From assembly GCF_000152725.1 (NCBI RefSeq), contig NZ_CH724131.1, forward strand, positions 731,655 through 786,509: DNA of 54,855 nt, given 5' to 3'. Below the pieces are notes generated by a model. That model was not told the origin of the DNA, did no database searches, and saw only the letters and a program-made list of their open reading frames with translations. Of the stretch, positions 1 through 9,380 are shown piece by piece. How positions within the stretch are numbered: the stretch's first letter is position 1; every line of letters starts with the position of its first letter. Source of the stretch: Pseudooceanicola batsensis HTCC2597. GTDB taxonomy: Bacteria > Pseudomonadota > Alphaproteobacteria > Rhodobacterales > Rhodobacteraceae. The translations under genes were made by a program, and so were the position numbers.

Positions 1-2
1 GC

Positions 3-1426
3 TGCGTGCTGGGCCTGTTCGAGGGCGTCGTCACCGGCGCGGCGGACGGATATGCGCGGATGGCGGACAAGCCGGCGGCGACGCTGCTGCACACCGGTCC
101 CGGGGATGGCCAACGCGCTGGCCAACATGCACAACGCGCGGCGCGCCAACTCCCCCCATGGTGAATGTCGTGGGAGACCACGCCAGCTATCACCTGCCGC
201 ATGATGCCGCGCTGACCACGGATATCGAGAGCCTGGCGCGGCCCATGTCGGGCTATGTGCGCCGAATCGGCAGCGTCGAGGATGTCGCGCCCGCCACCGC
301 CGAGGCCGTGGGCCGGGCGACGCAGGCGCCGGGCGCGGTCTCGACCCTCATCCTGCCTGCCAATTTCGCCTGGGGCCAGGCCCCCCGCGCGTCCCTGCCC
401 AAGGCCATGCGCCGATCGCCGCCCGCGGCCGATCCGGACAGGGTAAGAGCGGCCGGCAAGGCGCTGAAGAACGGTGCGAAAACGGTCATTCTGCTGAGTG
501 GTTCGGCCCTGCGCGCGGAGGCGCTGAAGACGGCGCAGGATATCGCCGCGGCCAGCGGCGCGACGCTGCTTGCCCAGCAGGCGAACGCGCGGATGGAACG
601 CGGCGCCGGGCGGGTGCCGATCAACCGTGTGCCCTATCCGGTCGACCAGGCGATGGCGGTGCTCGACGGCACGGAGCAGCTCATCCTTGTCGGGGCGAAG
701 GCGCCGGTCGCCTTCTTCGCCTATCCCGGCAAACCCGGGAGCCCGCTGCCGGACGGGTGCGAGATCTCGACCCTGGCCGAGCCGGGAGAGGACCTGGCGG
801 GCGCGTTGCAGGCGCTGTCCGACGAGATCTCGGCCGCGCCTGCCGAGATCGGCCGCTCTCCGGCGATCCCCGACCTCGCGAGCGGCAAGCTCACCCCCGA
901 GACCATCGCGATCACCCTGGGGCATCACATGCCCGAGAATGCCGTGGTCTGCGACGAGAGCGTCACCTCGGGGCGGGATTTCTTCCGCTTCACCTTCGGC
1001 GCCGCGCCGCATGACTGGCTGCAGCTGACCGGCGGCGCGATCGGCGTGGGTCTGCCCCTCTCGGTCGGCGCTGCCATTGCCTGCCCCGACCGGAAAATCG
1101 TCAATCTTCAGGCGGATGGCAGCGCCATGTACACCAACCAGGCGCTCTGGACCATGGCGCGGGAGCGGCTGGATGTCTGTGTCGTCATCTTCTCGAACCG
1201 CCGCTACGCCATCCTGCATGGTGAGCTGAAAGGTGTCGGCGCGGGCGAGGCCGGGCGCAACGCGCGGCGGATGCTGGATTTCGACGACCCGGCCATCGAC
1301 TGGGTCAAGCTGGCGCAGTCCATGGGCGTCGAGGCGGCGAGCACCGAGACGGCCGAAGGTTTTACCGATCTCTTCAAACGCGCCACCCACACCAAGGGGC
1401 CGTTCCTGATCGAGGCCGTCATCTAA
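3..1426 (+). CDS. ThDP-dependent acetolactate synthase-like enzyme, 5' end cut by window, two apparent frameshifts
   Basis: This resembles the acetolactate synthase/benzoylformate decarboxylase group, which uses thiamine diphosphate to decarboxylate or ligate 2-oxo acids; the substrate cannot be told. The N-terminal stretch, with the likely cofactor-activating Glu in [15 protein letters not shown], reads in frame from base 3. It is thrown off by an extra G in GGGG (102-105) and an extra C in CCCCCC (152-157). Dropping one base from each run rejoins it to the long intact frame that begins with an ATG at 158 (422 residues, reading [12 protein letters not shown]). The ThDP/metal motif is [10 protein letters not shown]...NRRYAIL near the C-terminus. 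The shifts are either sequencing errors or a recently broken gene; if they are real, only the 158-1426 part could be translated and it would lack the catalytic Glu. The true start lies left of the window. Confidence 0.75.
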   Translation, partial: RAGPVRGRRHRRGGRICADGGQAGGDAAAHRSRGWPTRWPTCTTRGAPTPPMVNVVGDHASYHLPHDAALTTDIESLARPMSGYVRRIGSVEDVAPATAEAVGRATQAPGAVSTLILPANFAWGQAPRASLPKAMRRSPPAADPDRVRAAGKALKNGAKTVILLSGSALRAEALKTAQDIAAASGATLLAQQANARMERGAGRVPINRVPYPVDQAMAVLDGTEQLILVGAKAPVAFFAYPGKPGSPLPDGCEISTLAEPGEDLAGALQALSDEISAAPAEIGRSPAIPDLASGKLTPETIAITLGHHMPENAVVCDESVTSGRDFFRFTFGAAPHDWLQLTGGAIGVGLPLSVGAAIACPDRKIVNLQADGSAMYTNQALWTMARERLDVCVVIFSNRRYAILHGELKGVGAGEAGRNARRMLDFDDPAIDWVKLAQSMGVEAASTETAEGFTDLFKRATHTKGPFLIEAVI

Positions 1427-1480
1427 GGTGCAGAACGCCTTGTTCCCGGTCGGTATCCGGTTGATTGAAAGCAGAAAAAA

Positions 1481-1500
1481 GGGGCCTCCGTGGAGGCCCC
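1481..1500 (-). terminator. Rho-independent terminator behind the orphan gene and nrdJ
   Basis: Perfect GC-rich inverted repeat GGGGCCTCC/GGAGGCCCC with a minimal loop. On the minus strand it is followed by six T (AAAAAA at 1475-1480 on the plus strand), so it is oriented to end minus-strand transcription coming through nrdJ and the small gene at 1605-1844. The plus-strand side has no T run. Confidence 0.7.
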
Positions 1501-1604
1501 TGAGTGGTCTGGATCAAGCTCGGTCTTGAGTTACCGCCCGAAATTTCTGCCTGCGGCTTGATCCATGCAACGCGGCGGACGAACCACCCGCCGCGCTATT
1601 CCGT

Positions 1605-1844
1605 TTAGGGGCTACCATTCAATTTCTCTGCGACATCGTACCCTTTTAGCGTGAGGCCCAGGAGCGATGTCGAATTGGTAAGCTTCGATAGAATGGCGTG
1701 CTTCTTCTTCCCAACTTCAGTCTTCACGTTCTCTGTCGTAACGTTTTGACAGTCCTCAAGATCAGCGAAGCAATCGAAGCCGGTAGCTGTGATATCAACG
1801 AGTGTGATATTCGTGGAGTTTTTGGCTTTGATGAATGTCTTCAT
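1605..1844 (-). CDS. Orphan small protein, low GC
   Basis: A 79-residue reading frame 20 bp behind the nrdJ stop and on the same strand, probably cotranscribed and ended by the terminator at 1481-1500. I do not recognise the family. It has no signal peptide or membrane segment; it is rich in Thr, Asn, Lys and Val with two Cys (DCFADLEDC), and alternating short hydrophobic stretches suggest beta structure. By eye its GC is near 48 percent against roughly 65 percent for its neighbours, and it uses AT-ending codons that the neighbours avoid, which suggests recent acquisition. The Shine-Dalgarno region is weak (GGATCGGACC before ATG). It could be non-coding, but the position between nrdJ and a good terminator favours a gene. 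Confidence 0.5.
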   Translation of the reverse strand: MKTFIKAKNSTNITLVDITATGFDCFADLEDCQNVTTENVKTEVGKKKHAILSKLTNSTSLLGLTLKGYDVAEKLNGSP

Positions 1845-1864
1845 GGTCCGATCCAGCCTTCCCC

Positions 1865-4800
1865 TCAGCTACACCCGCTCGTCGCGCCGCAGGTGTTGCA
1901 TTTCATGCAGGTGCCGTTGCGCACCAGCGTGTAGTTTCCGCAGTCGCCGCAGGCCTCGCCCTCGTAGCCCTGCATCTTGGCCTTGGTCCGCGCATCCATG
2001 CTGACCGTGCCGGTGCTGACGGCCGTGCTGCTCTCCATGGTCGAGACGACCGTCTCCGGAACGAGGGTCTGCAGCGCCGCGACCGGATCGGTGCCGGTCA
2101 TCCCGCCTTGCAGAACGACCAGTTCCTGGGGGAGCCGCTTGCGAAGATAGCCCGTCGACGAGATTTGTTTCAGCACTTCCAACGACCTGCAGGCCGTGGT
2201 TTCGCTGATCTCCTCGACATTGGAGACGCCTTCCTGGGCCACGCCCTGGCCGACCGTGTCAAAGGTCGCGCCCTCGGGTTTCACATGCGCCAGGTCGGTC
2301 CGGTCGAGATAGGACACGGCCAGCTCGCGGAAGATGTAGTCGAGGATCGAGGTCGCGTTCTTGATCGAGTCGTTGCCCTGGACCATGCCCGCGGGTTCGA
2401 ACTTGGTGAATGTGAAGGCATCGACGAACTCTTCCAGCGGCACGCCGTATTGCAGGCCCACGGAGACGGCGATGGCAAAGTTGTTCATCATCGCACGGAA
2501 GCCGGCGCCTTCCTTGTGCATGTCGATGAAGATCTCGCCCAGGTTGCCGTCTTCGTATTCGCCCGTCCGCAGATAGACCTTGTGGCCGCCGACCATCGCC
2601 TTCTGGGTATAACCCTTGCGGCGGTCCGGCATCTTTTCGCGGCCGGCGCGGGCCACTTCCTTGATGACCACCTTCTCGACGATCTTCTCGGCCAGCACGG
2701 CGGCCTTCTCGTGGGACGAGCCCGACTCCAGCACCTCGGCGGCGTCGTCGTCATCCTCGACCAGGGCAGAGGCCAGCGGCTGCGACAGCTTGGACCCGTC
2801 GCGATAGAGTGCGTTGGCCTTGATGCCGAGGGACCAGGACAGTTCATAGGCCTTCTGGCAATCCTCGATCGTCGCATCGTTGGGCATGTTGATCGTCTTC
2901 GAGATCGCGCCCGAGATGAACGACTGGGCCGCCGCCATCATGGTGATGTGCGATTCGGTCGAAAGGAAGCGCTTGCCCTTCTTGCCGCAGGGGTTGGCGC
3001 AGTCAAAGACGACCAGGTGCTCGGGGTTCAGATAGGGCGCGCCTTCAAGGGTCATGGTGCCGCAGACATGATCGTTGGCGGCCTCGATCTCCTTGCGGGT
3101 ATAGCCCAGGTGACGCAGCAGGTCGAAACCGGGATCGTTCAGCTTTTCGGCCGGGATGCCGAGGGTCTTCTTACAGAAATCCTCGCCCAGGGTCCACTGG
3201 TTGAAGACGAAGCGGATGTCGAAGGCCGAGGCCAGCGCCGCGTCGATCTTGTCCAGTTCCTTCTGCCCGAAGCCGTGACCGATCAACGAAGTGTGGTTGA
3301 TCGCGGGCGCATTGCCGATGGAGCCGTGGCCGACCGCGTAAGAGATGATCTCCTCGATCTGGGCCGACCCGTAGCCGAGTTTTTCCAGCGCGGCGGGAAC
3401 GGAACGGTTGATGATCTTGAAGTAGCCGCCCCCCGCAAGCTTCTTGAACTTGACGAGCGCGAAATCGGGCTCGATCCCGGTGGTGTCGCAATCCATGACC
3501 AGACCGATCGTTCCGGTTGGAGCAATGACGGTCGCCTGTGCGTTGCGATAGCCGTGTTTTTCACCGAGGCGCAGCGCTTCGTCCCAGCTGGTTTTTGCCA
3601 GATCGACCAGTTTGCCATCGGGGCAGTTGGCGTGATCCAGCGCAACCGGCTTGACGGCGAGTTGTTCGTAGCCGTCGGTCCTGCCGTAGGCCGCGTTGCG
3701 GTGATTGCGGATGACGCGCAGCATGTGCTCGGCGTTGCGCTTGTAGCCCGGGAAGGTCCCCAGTTCGCCGGCCATCTCGGCCGAAGTGGCGTAGGAGACG
3801 CCGGTCATGATCGCGGTCAGCGCCCCGGCCATCGCGCGGCCTTCGTCGCTGTCGTACCCTAGGCCCATGTTCATCAGCAGGCCGCCGATGTTGGCATAGC
3901 CCAGTCCGAGGGTCCGGAAGTCGTAGGAGCGCTGCGCGATCTCTTGCGACGGGAACTGCGCCATCAGGACCGAGATTTCCAGCGTGATGGTCCAGAGGCG
4001 GGTGGCGTGGACATAGTCCTCGGCCTGGAACACGCCATCCTCGAGGAAGGTCAGCAGGTTCATCGAGGCCAGGTTGCAGGCCGTGTCGTCGAGGAACATG
4101 TATTCCGAACAGGGGTTCGACCCGCGGATCGCGCCGTCTTCGGGGCAGGTGTGCCAGGCGTTGACGGTGTCGTGGTACTGGATGCCCGGATCGGCACAGG
4201 CCCAGGCGGCGTGGCCGATGGTCTCCCACAGGTCGCGCGCCTTGATGGTCTTGGCGACGCTGCCGTCGGTGCGGCGGATCAGTTCCCAGTCGCCGTCATT
4301 CTCGACGGCCTTCAGGAAGGCGTCGGTCACGCGGACGGAGTTGTTGGAGTTCTGGCCGGATACGGAGGCGTATGCTTCGCTGTCCCAGTCGGTATCGTAT
4401 GTCGGAAACTCGATGCTGGCATAGCCCTGCTTGGCGTAATCCAGCACGCGCTTGATGTAGGTCTCGGGGATGGCCGACTTCTTGGCCTCGCGCACGGCGG
4501 TCTTCAGCGCGTCGTTCTCGTTCGGGTCATAGGCGCCCTCTTCGGTGCCGTCCCAGGTGCGGATCGCCTTGAAGATCGCGTTCAGGCAACGCTCGTGCAT
4601 CTTGGAGCCGGCGACGATCGAAGCGACCTTCTGCTCCTCTTTCACCTTCCAGTTGATGTATTCCTCGATATCCGGGTGGTCGGCGTCGACGATGACCATC
4701 TTGGCCGCCCGTCGCGTGGTGCCGCCCGACTTGATCGCGCCGGCCGCCCGGTCGCCGATCTTGAGGAAACCCATGAGGCCCGAGGACTTGCCGCCGCCGG

Positions 4801-5515
4801 ACAGCTTTTCACCCTCTGCCCGAAGCGAGGAGAAGTTGGTGCCGGTGCCCGAACCGTACTTGAAGAGCCGCGCCTCGCGGACCCAGAGGTCCATGATGCC
4901 GCCGTCGCCGACAAGGTCGTCGCCCACGGACTGGATGAAGCAGGCATGGGGCTGCGGATGCTCGTAGGCCGACTTGGACTTCGTCAGCTTGCCGGTGACG
5001 TGATCGACGTAGTAATGGCCCTGGGAGGGCCCGTCGATGCCATAGGCCCAATGCAGGCCGGTGTTGAACCACTGGGGCGAGTTCGGCGCAGCCCGCTGGG
5101 TGGCGAGCATGTAACGCATCTCGTCGAAATAGGCGCGTGCGTCTTCTTCGGAGGAGAAATAGCCGCCCTTCCAGCCCCAGTAGGTCCAGGCGCCGGCCAG
5201 ACGGTCAAAGACCTGGCGGGCGGAGGTTTCACCGCCGGTCTCGACTTCTTCACCATCGGCAACGCTGCGCCACAGGAATTCGGGAACGTTCTTTTCACGG
5301 ACTTTCTTGAGGCTGGCCGGAACGCCCGCCTTGCGGAAATACTTCTGCGCGATCACGTCGCTGGCCACCTGGCTCCAGCTTGCCGGGACTTCGCAATCGT
5401 CCAGCTTGAACACGATGGTCCCGTCGGGATTACGGATCTCGGACGAGGTCGTGACGAACTCGACATCCGCATAGGCATCCTGCCCGGCCTTGGTGAATTT
5501 GCGCTCGATCTTCAT
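1865..5515 (-). CDS. nrdJ: Adenosylcobalamin-dependent (class II) ribonucleotide reductase
   Basis: Reduces ribonucleotides to deoxyribonucleotides with a radical generated from coenzyme B12, independently of oxygen. The 1216-residue protein has the usual length of the large alphaproteobacterial NrdJ. Visible motifs in order: [11 protein letters not shown] (about 190), [26 protein letters not shown] (about 465), [15 protein letters not shown] (about 670), and a C-terminal zinc-ribbon-like tail with CGDC and CMKCNTC (about 1188 onward), thought in the family to help re-reduce the active site. The ATG at 5515 is chosen ([11 protein letters not shown]) because AGGGG sits 8 bases upstream; the open frame continues to 5644 but that extension looks non-coding. 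Two NrdR-like boxes lie upstream (5679-5725). No intein or truncation is seen. Confidence 0.97.
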   Translation of the reverse strand: MKIERKFTKAGQDAYADVEFVTTSSEIRNPDGTIVFKLDDCEVPASWSQVASDVIAQKYFRKAGVPASLKKVREKNVPEFLWRSVADGEEVETGGETSARQVFDRLAGAWTYWGWKGGYFSSEEDARAYFDEMRYMLATQRAAPNSPQWFNTGLHWAYGIDGPSQGHYYVDHVTGKLTKSKSAYEHPQPHACFIQSVGDDLVGDGGIMDLWVREARLFKYGSGTGTNFSSLRAEGEKLSGGGKSSGLMGFLKIGDRAAGAIKSGGTTRRAAKMVIVDADHPDIEEYINWKVKEEQKVASIVAGSKMHERCLNAIFKAIRTWDGTEEGAYDPNENDALKTAVREAKKSAIPETYIKRVLDYAKQGYASIEFPTYDTDWDSEAYASVSGQNSNNSVRVTDAFLKAVENDGDWELIRRTDGSVAKTIKARDLWETIGHAAWACADPGIQYHDTVNAWHTCPEDGAIRGSNPCSEYMFLDDTACNLASMNLLTFLEDGVFQAEDYVHATRLWTITLEISVLMAQFPSQEIAQRSYDFRTLGLGYANIGGLLMNMGLGYDSDEGRAMAGALTAIMTGVSYATSAEMAGELGTFPGYKRNAEHMLRVIRNHRNAAYGRTDGYEQLAVKPVALDHANCPDGKLVDLAKTSWDEALRLGEKHGYRNAQATVIAPTGTIGLVMDCDTTGIEPDFALVKFKKLAGGGYFKIINRSVPAALEKLGYGSAQIEEIISYAVGHGSIGNAPAINHTSLIGHGFGQKELDKIDAALASAFDIRFVFNQWTLGEDFCKKTLGIPAEKLNDPGFDLLRHLGYTRKEIEAANDHVCGTMTLEGAPYLNPEHLVVFDCANPCGKKGKRFLSTESHITMMAAAQSFISGAISKTINMPNDATIEDCQKAYELSWSLGIKANALYRDGSKLSQPLASALVEDDDDAAEVLESGSSHEKAAVLAEKIVEKVVIKEVARAGREKMPDRRKGYTQKAMVGGHKVYLRTGEYEDGNLGEIFIDMHKEGAGFRAMMNNFAIAVSVGLQYGVPLEEFVDAFTFTKFEPAGMVQGNDSIKNATSILDYIFRELAVSYLDRTDLAHVKPEGATFDTVGQGVAQEGVSNVEEISETTACRSLEVLKQISSTGYLRKRLPQELVVLQGGMTGTDPVAALQTLVPETVVSTMESSTAVSTGTVSMDARTKAKMQGYEGEACGDCGNYTLVRNGTCMKCNTCGATSGCS

Positions 5516-6073
5516 AGAAACAGCCCCTGATCGCTTTATTGCTTCACGCAGAGCCCCGTGCGGGGCGATTTCGTGCCGGCGGATCGTGCAAAGCAAGGGA
5601 GTGCCAGTCAGCGCCCGGAGGGCCCTGCCAAGTGCCAATTCCATGGCTGTGGTTCGTCTCAGTCCCTTGCTTGCCGTCCCTCAATATGTGGTGGGTGACC
5701 CGGCCGGCCTCCACAATCTGCGGTAAATCGCACGACATCGTCAACGGCATTTTGAGGCGATTTTCCCTTGACGGGGTTCTGCACAGAATCATCGGGACAG
5801 GCCGCCGCGCGGAACGCGGCGGAAAGGCGTTGTTTTCACCGCTCTGGCATGACGTGGGGGAAAATTGCCCACAGGCGTATACATCTTAATGATCCTTAAC
5901 CCTGGCCGCGCTTGGGGATTTGAAGGCGTGGGAATCAGAGAATCGCCCGGAAATCGGACGCAACATGTGGGGGTGCCTGCGGGGTAACCACTACAACTTG
6001 TGGGGTGTGATGCGGGCGGAAGCCACGGACCGGCACCCGGCCCTGGAATATGCGGAACACCGAGTGGGAAAAA
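5516..6073. other. Intergenic region: nrdJ leader and promoter, then spacer to tRNA-Pro
   Basis: No convincing gene. From the nrdJ side it holds a long leader with a GCCCCG/CGGGGC hairpin near 5553-5566, then the NrdR-like boxes, with a weak minus-strand promoter overlapping them (TTGACG at 5739-5744, 17 bp, GCAGAT at 5716-5721). Further out is a CCGCCGCG/CGCGGCGG hairpin near 5802-5822. Past 5900 there is an imperfect CCAC-N8-GTGG inverted repeat (about 5988-6003) and a T5 run on the minus strand directly after the tRNA-Pro CCA end, the likely tRNA terminator. ORFs here are not conserved-looking. Confidence 0.6.
5679..5726 (-). promoter_or_regulatory. Tandem NrdR-like boxes upstream of nrdJ
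   Basis: Two related 15-bp motifs, CCTCAATATGTGGTG (5679-5693) and CCACAATCTGCGGTA (5711-5725), match each other at 11 of 15 positions and start exactly 32 bp apart. The first matches the published NrdR consensus (acaCwAtATaTwGtgt) at 11 of 16 positions, the second at 9. NrdR boxes are known to occur in pairs about three helical turns apart, and NrdR represses ribonucleotide reductase genes. The distal box overlaps a candidate -10. Confidence 0.5.
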
Positions 6074-6150
6074 TGGTCGGGGCGGCGAGATTCGAACTCA
6101 CGACCCCCTGTACCCAAAACAGGTGCGCTACCAGACTGCGCTACGCCCCG
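6074..6150 (-). tRNA. tRNA-Pro(TGG)
   Basis: On the minus strand a 77-nt cloverleaf with 3' CCA encoded: acceptor CGGGGCG pairing with CGCCCCG, D-arm GCGCAGTCTGGTAGCGC, anticodon stem CCTGT/ACAGG around loop TTTGGGT (anticodon TGG, proline), and T-arm with GTTCGAATC. A short T run follows the CCA. Confidence 0.96.
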
Positions 6151-6210
6151 GACCGTGGCTGCGTCTCTACCCCGCGCCTCCCGCAATGAAAAGCACTAAA
6201 GGCGGGGCCT

Positions 6211-6705
6211 TCAGCAGGGCCAGGCCGCCGCCTCGATCGCGGGATGGCGCAGCTGCGTCCCGGGGGCGATCCCCAGCGATCCGGCCAGACCCGCGTTGAT
6301 CTCGAGCACGTACTGGATACCGCTGCCGCCCGGCAGCGCGGTCTCGTCGAAGGGAACGGCCTCATGCGCAATGCGGCGGACGGTTCCGGTTTCATCCGCA
6401 TAGATGATGTCGAGCGGTATGCGCGTGTTCTTCATCCAGAAGGCGACCGCCGGCTGCGGCCGGGGATAGACAAAGAGCATCCCCGCGCTCCGCGCCATCT
6501 CGTCCCGGTACATCAGGCCCTGCGCCCGTTCGCCGGGATCGTCGGCAATCTCGACGTTGAAGGCCGCACGCCCCCAGTCCCCGCGCAGCTCGACGCGGTC
6601 GGTCCGGCAGTCGGCCGCGATGCCCCCCGCCGCCCAGAGAGCGAACGTGACCGTTGCCAGGCCGGTTCTCAGCCGCCGGTCCTGTCGTTGAGCGCGGTTT
6701 CCCAT
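6211..6705 (-). CDS. DUF192 family exported protein
   Basis: 164-residue DUF192 protein; family function is unknown. It begins with a basic n-region and a hydrophobic signal segment (GLATVTFALWAAGGIAA) ending near residue 31, so it is probably periplasmic. The family core is clear: ERAQGLMYRDEM, GMLFVYP, FWMKNTRIPLDIIY, and the C-terminal YVLEINAG...LGIAPG. The start overlaps the end of the upstream double cold-shock gene by 37 bp, so the two are likely translationally coupled. Cold-shock gene plus DUF192 is an arrangement I recall from Rhodobacterales. A start inside the signal region would shorten the overlap. Confidence 0.9.
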   Translation of the reverse strand: MGNRAQRQDRRLRTGLATVTFALWAAGGIAADCRTDRVELRGDWGRAAFNVEIADDPGERAQGLMYRDEMARSAGMLFVYPRPQPAVAFWMKNTRIPLDIIYADETGTVRRIAHEAVPFDETALPGGSGIQYVLEINAGLAGSLGIAPGTQLRHPAIEAAAWPC

Positions 6706-7250
6706 GTGCTGACTTCCGATGCCATCTTCCCCCGTCGTCCATCGATCACGCGCAGCGCGACCGCCTCGCCGGGTTGCAGATCCGCGAGGCCCGAGGCGCG
6801 CAGCACCTCGACATGGATAAAGACATCATCGGTCCCGCCGAAGACATTTGCAAATCCGAAACCCTTGTCCTTGTTGAACCACTTGACCCTTGCGGGCTCG
6901 AGCGGAGTGGACCGGAGGTCTTCTGCCGACAGCGACTTGAAGTCGTCGAGCCCGGGCGAATCGGTGCTGATGACCGATTCGACCGCCACGACCTCGACCG
7001 CCTGAACGCCGCGCTGCGTGGTCTGCGCCAGTATCGAGATCTTCGCGCCATCCGCGACCGAACTTTGTCCGAAGTTCCTCAAGACATTGGCATGTAACAG
7101 GATATCGGGTCCACCGTCCTCTGAGACCACGAAGCCGAAGCCCCGTCCCGGGTCGAACCACTTGACCGTGCCGTCAATCCTAAGGGTGACGTTTCCGTTG
7201 GCGTCCAATTTCCTACCCCACATCAATTCTTGCGAATGGATTACATCCAC
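6669..7250 (-). CDS. Protein with two cold-shock domains
   Basis: 193-residue nucleic-acid-binding protein with two CspA-like OB folds: residues about 26-92 (GTVKWFDPGRGFGFVVSEDGG...DILLHANVL) and about 118-183 (ARVKWFNKDKGFGFANVFGG...DVFIHVEVL). Each carries RNP1-like (KGFGF or RGFGF) and RNP2-like (DVFIH or DILLH) motifs that bind single-stranded RNA or DNA, so the protein probably acts as an RNA chaperone. The linker is short and acidic. ATG at 7250 is taken; Met10 (MWGRKL) is an alternative. The gene overlaps the following DUF192 gene. The upstream region holds an inverted repeat (7261-7296) that could be an operator or leader hairpin. Confidence 0.92.
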   Translation of the reverse strand: MDVIHSQELMWGRKLDANGNVTLRIDGTVKWFDPGRGFGFVVSEDGGPDILLHANVLRNFGQSSVADGAKISILAQTTQRGVQAVEVVAVESVISTDSPGLDDFKSLSAEDLRSTPLEPARVKWFNKDKGFGFANVFGGTDDVFIHVEVLRASGLADLQPGEAVALRVIDGRRGKMASEVSTWETALNDRTGG

Positions 7251-7260
7251 TCGAACCGAA

Positions 7261-7296
7261 AAACACTCCCTCTTGCGTATAGAATGGGCAGTGTTT
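7261..7296 (-). promoter_or_regulatory. Inverted repeat upstream of the cold-shock gene
   Basis: AAACACTCCC (7261-7270) and GGGCAGTGTTT (7286-7296) form a near-perfect 10-bp repeat with one bulged C around a 15-bp AT-richer centre holding TATACG on the minus strand, a possible -10. It is either an operator around the promoter or a leader hairpin 11 bp before the ATG. Confidence 0.35.
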
Positions 7297-7329
7297 CCAA
7301 CCAGTTGACAATTAACCTTCGCGGCAGTC

Positions 7330-7935
7330 TCAGGGGTTGAGGCGTGTCACGGACCACGCGTTTCCGACGCCGTTCCGCGTCCATCGGAAGCGATCGTGCA
7401 GGCGGAACGCGCCGTCGGCCCAGAATTCGATTTCGACCGGAGCGATGCGGAAACCGCCCCAGAAGGGCGGCCGCGCGGGATCCGTCCCGTGCCGCGCCGT
7501 CACCTTTGCCACCTCGGCCATGAGCGCGTTGCGCGATGCCAGAGGCTGCGACTGCCGCGACGCCCAGGCCCCGAGCCGTGATTTCAGGGATCGGGAGCGG
7601 TAATAGGCGTCGGCCTTCTCGCCCGCCTCCCGGCTCACATGGCCCCGCACCCGGACCTGCCGCCGCAGCGATTTCCAGTGCATCACGAACGCGGCCTTGC
7701 CCGCCGCTTCCAGCTCCTGTGCCTTGGCGCTGCCGTAGTTCGTGTAGAAGACGAACCCGTCATCCTCGACGGCCTTCAGCAGAACGATGCGGGAATTCGG
7801 CATGCCGGTCGCATCCACCGTGGACAGCGCCATGGCGTTCGGGTCGTTGACCTCGGACTCTTCGGCCTCGGCCAGCCAGTCCCGCACGATCTGAAACGGG
7901 TCCTCGCCCGCGAAAATGCCTGTACGATCCGTCAT
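7330..7935 (-). CDS. pdxH: Pyridoxamine 5'-phosphate oxidase
   Basis: FMN-dependent oxidase converting pyridoxine or pyridoxamine 5'-phosphate to pyridoxal 5'-phosphate, the last step of vitamin B6 synthesis. 201 residues, typical length. Family motifs: [22 protein letters not shown] (FMN-binding strands), [41 protein letters not shown], and the C-terminal end RFRWTR...W. The start at 7935 is set by AAGGAGG immediately upstream; an open frame to 8037 is probably non-coding. It is divergent from fabI with 103 bp between starts. pdxA, another B6 gene, is 10 kb away. Confidence 0.96.
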   Translation of the reverse strand: MTDRTGIFAGEDPFQIVRDWLAEAEESEVNDPNAMALSTVDATGMPNSRIVLLKAVEDDGFVFYTNYGSAKAQELEAAGKAAFVMHWKSLRRQVRVRGHVSREAGEKADAYYRSRSLKSRLGAWASRQSQPLASRNALMAEVAKVTARHGTDPARPPFWGGFRIAPVEIEFWADGAFRLHDRFRWTRNGVGNAWSVTRLNP

Positions 7936-8038
7936 GCCCCCTCCTTCGGAACCGCCCCGGGGTGAGCGCCCGGGCTTGATGCGCCTGTGCCTATCGCCTA
8001 AAGGAACCTGAAGGAAACCAAAGGGCGGGATTGGCAAG

Positions 8039-8857
8039 ATGTCAAATCAGCTGCTTGCAGGCAAGCGCGGCCTCATCATGGGCCTGGCCAACGACAAATC
8101 CATCGCCTGGGGAATTGCAAGGGCCTGTGCAGAGGCGGGGGCCGAACTCGCCTTCACCTATCTCGGCGATCAGTTCAAGAAACGTGTCGTCCCGCTGGCG
8201 GACCAGCTTGGCGTCGAGACCCTGATCGACTGCGACGTGGCCGACGAGGAATCGATCGACCGGGCCTTTGCCGAGATCGAGGAGAAATGGGGCAAGCTCG
8301 ACTTCCTGGTCCACGCCATCGGCTTTTCCGACAAGAGCGAACTGCGCGGCCGCTACGTCGACACGTCGCGCGCCAATTTCAAGCTGACCATGGATGTCTC
8401 GGTCTATTCCTTCACCGCCGTCGCGCAGCGGGCGGAGAAGCTGATGCCCGAGGGCGGGTCGATGCTGACGCTCACCTACTACGGTGCGGAACAGGTGATG
8501 CCGCATTACAACGTGATGGGCGTCGCCAAGGCCGCGCTGGAAGCCTCGGTCATGTATCTCGCCGAGGATCTCGGCAAGGACGGCATCCGGGTCAACGCGA
8601 TCTCGGCCGGCCCGATCAAGACGCTGGCCGCCTCGGGCATCGGCGACTTCCGCTATATCCTCAAGTGGAACGAGCTGAACTCGCCGCTGCGCCGCAACGT
8701 CACCACCGAAGACGTGGGGAAATCGGCGCTCTACCTGCTGTCCGATCTGGGCAGCGGCGTGACGGGCGAGACGCTGCACGTCGACAGCGGCTATCACATC
8801 GTCGGCATGAAGGCCGTCGACGCGCCGGACATCCACAAGGGTGGCAAAGAGGACTGA
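8039..8857 (+). CDS. fabI: Enoyl-[acyl-carrier-protein] reductase (NADH)
   Basis: Last reduction of each fatty-acid elongation cycle, turning trans-2-enoyl-ACP into acyl-ACP with NADH; the target of triclosan-type inhibitors in the family. 272-residue short-chain dehydrogenase fold with the FabI-type nucleotide loop [13 protein letters not shown] (residues 15-27) and the Tyr-x6-Lys catalytic pair (Tyr157, Lys164 in YNVMGVAK). The C-terminus has the usual [19 protein letters not shown] at 8039 follows a GGGCGGG-rich ribosome-binding region. gpt follows 10 bp after its stop, so the two are probably cotranscribed. Confidence 0.97.
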   Translation: MSNQLLAGKRGLIMGLANDKSIAWGIARACAEAGAELAFTYLGDQFKKRVVPLADQLGVETLIDCDVADEESIDRAFAEIEEKWGKLDFLVHAIGFSDKSELRGRYVDTSRANFKLTMDVSVYSFTAVAQRAEKLMPEGGSMLTLTYYGAEQVMPHYNVMGVAKAALEASVMYLAEDLGKDGIRVNAISAGPIKTLAASGIGDFRYILKWNELNSPLRRNVTTEDVGKSALYLLSDLGSGVTGETLHVDSGYHIVGMKAVDAPDIHKGGKED

Positions 8858-8867
8858 GGACAGCGCC

Positions 8868-9371
8868 ATGAACGACCGCCTCCCCCACGAGAAGGGCTTT
8901 CACGTCAGCTGGGACCAGATCCACCGCGACAGCCGCGCGCTGGCCTGGCGGCTGGACGGGCACGGGCCCGATGACGGCAACTGGAAGGCGGTCGTGGCGA
9001 TCACGCGCGGCGGCATGGCCCCCGCGATGATCGTCGCGCGCGAGCTCGACATCCGGATGGTCGACACGATCTCGGTCCGCTCCTATCACCATCAGGCGCA
9101 GGGCGAGGCCGAGATCCTCAACACGCCCGACGCCGGGATGATGGGCGATGGAACGGGCGTTCTGGTCGTCGACGACCTCGTCGACAGCGGCAAGACGCTG
9201 GAACTGGTGCGCCAGATGTATCCCAAGGCGCATTTCGCGACGGTCTATGCCAAGCCGAAGGGCCGCGAACAGGTGGATACCTTCATCACCGAAGTCTCTC
9301 AGGACACCTGGATCTTCTTTCCCTGGGACATGGCGATGCAATACGTCAAACCCTACCGCGGATCCGACTGA
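8868..9371 (+). CDS. gpt: Xanthine-guanine phosphoribosyltransferase
   Basis: Purine salvage enzyme joining guanine, xanthine or hypoxanthine to PRPP. 167 residues, close to the family length. The PRPP-binding motif [13 protein letters not shown] is at about residues 98-110; TRGGMAPA earlier and a C-terminal WIFFPWD are also typical of Gpt. The ATG at 8868 ([11 protein letters not shown]) has GAGGA seven bases upstream and sits 10 bp after the fabI stop; an in-frame ATG at 8841 inside fabI is less likely. Confidence 0.93.
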   Translation: MNDRLPHEKGFHVSWDQIHRDSRALAWRLDGHGPDDGNWKAVVAITRGGMAPAMIVARELDIRMVDTISVRSYHHQAQGEAEILNTPDAGMMGDGTGVLVVDDLVDSGKTLELVRQMYPKAHFATVYAKPKGREQVDTFITEVSQDTWIFFPWDMAMQYVKPYRGSD

Positions 9372-9380
9372 CGGCGCCTG

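Noticed and set aside
1835..5530. Long plus-strand ORFs (675 and 528 codons) opposite nrdJ
   Set aside because: They are antisense frames of a highly conserved gene, kept open by high GC; their translations are His/Arg/Asp-rich and match no protein type.
5516..5710. Cobalamin riboswitch in the nrdJ leader
   Set aside because: nrdJ needs B12, but I could not find the conserved B12 box or the paired core motifs; only a simple GCCCCG/CGGGGC hairpin is present.
5887..5901. CtrA-like site TTAA-TGATCC-TTAA
   Set aside because: The spacing is six bases, not the usual seven, and it lies about 370 bp from the nearest start codon.
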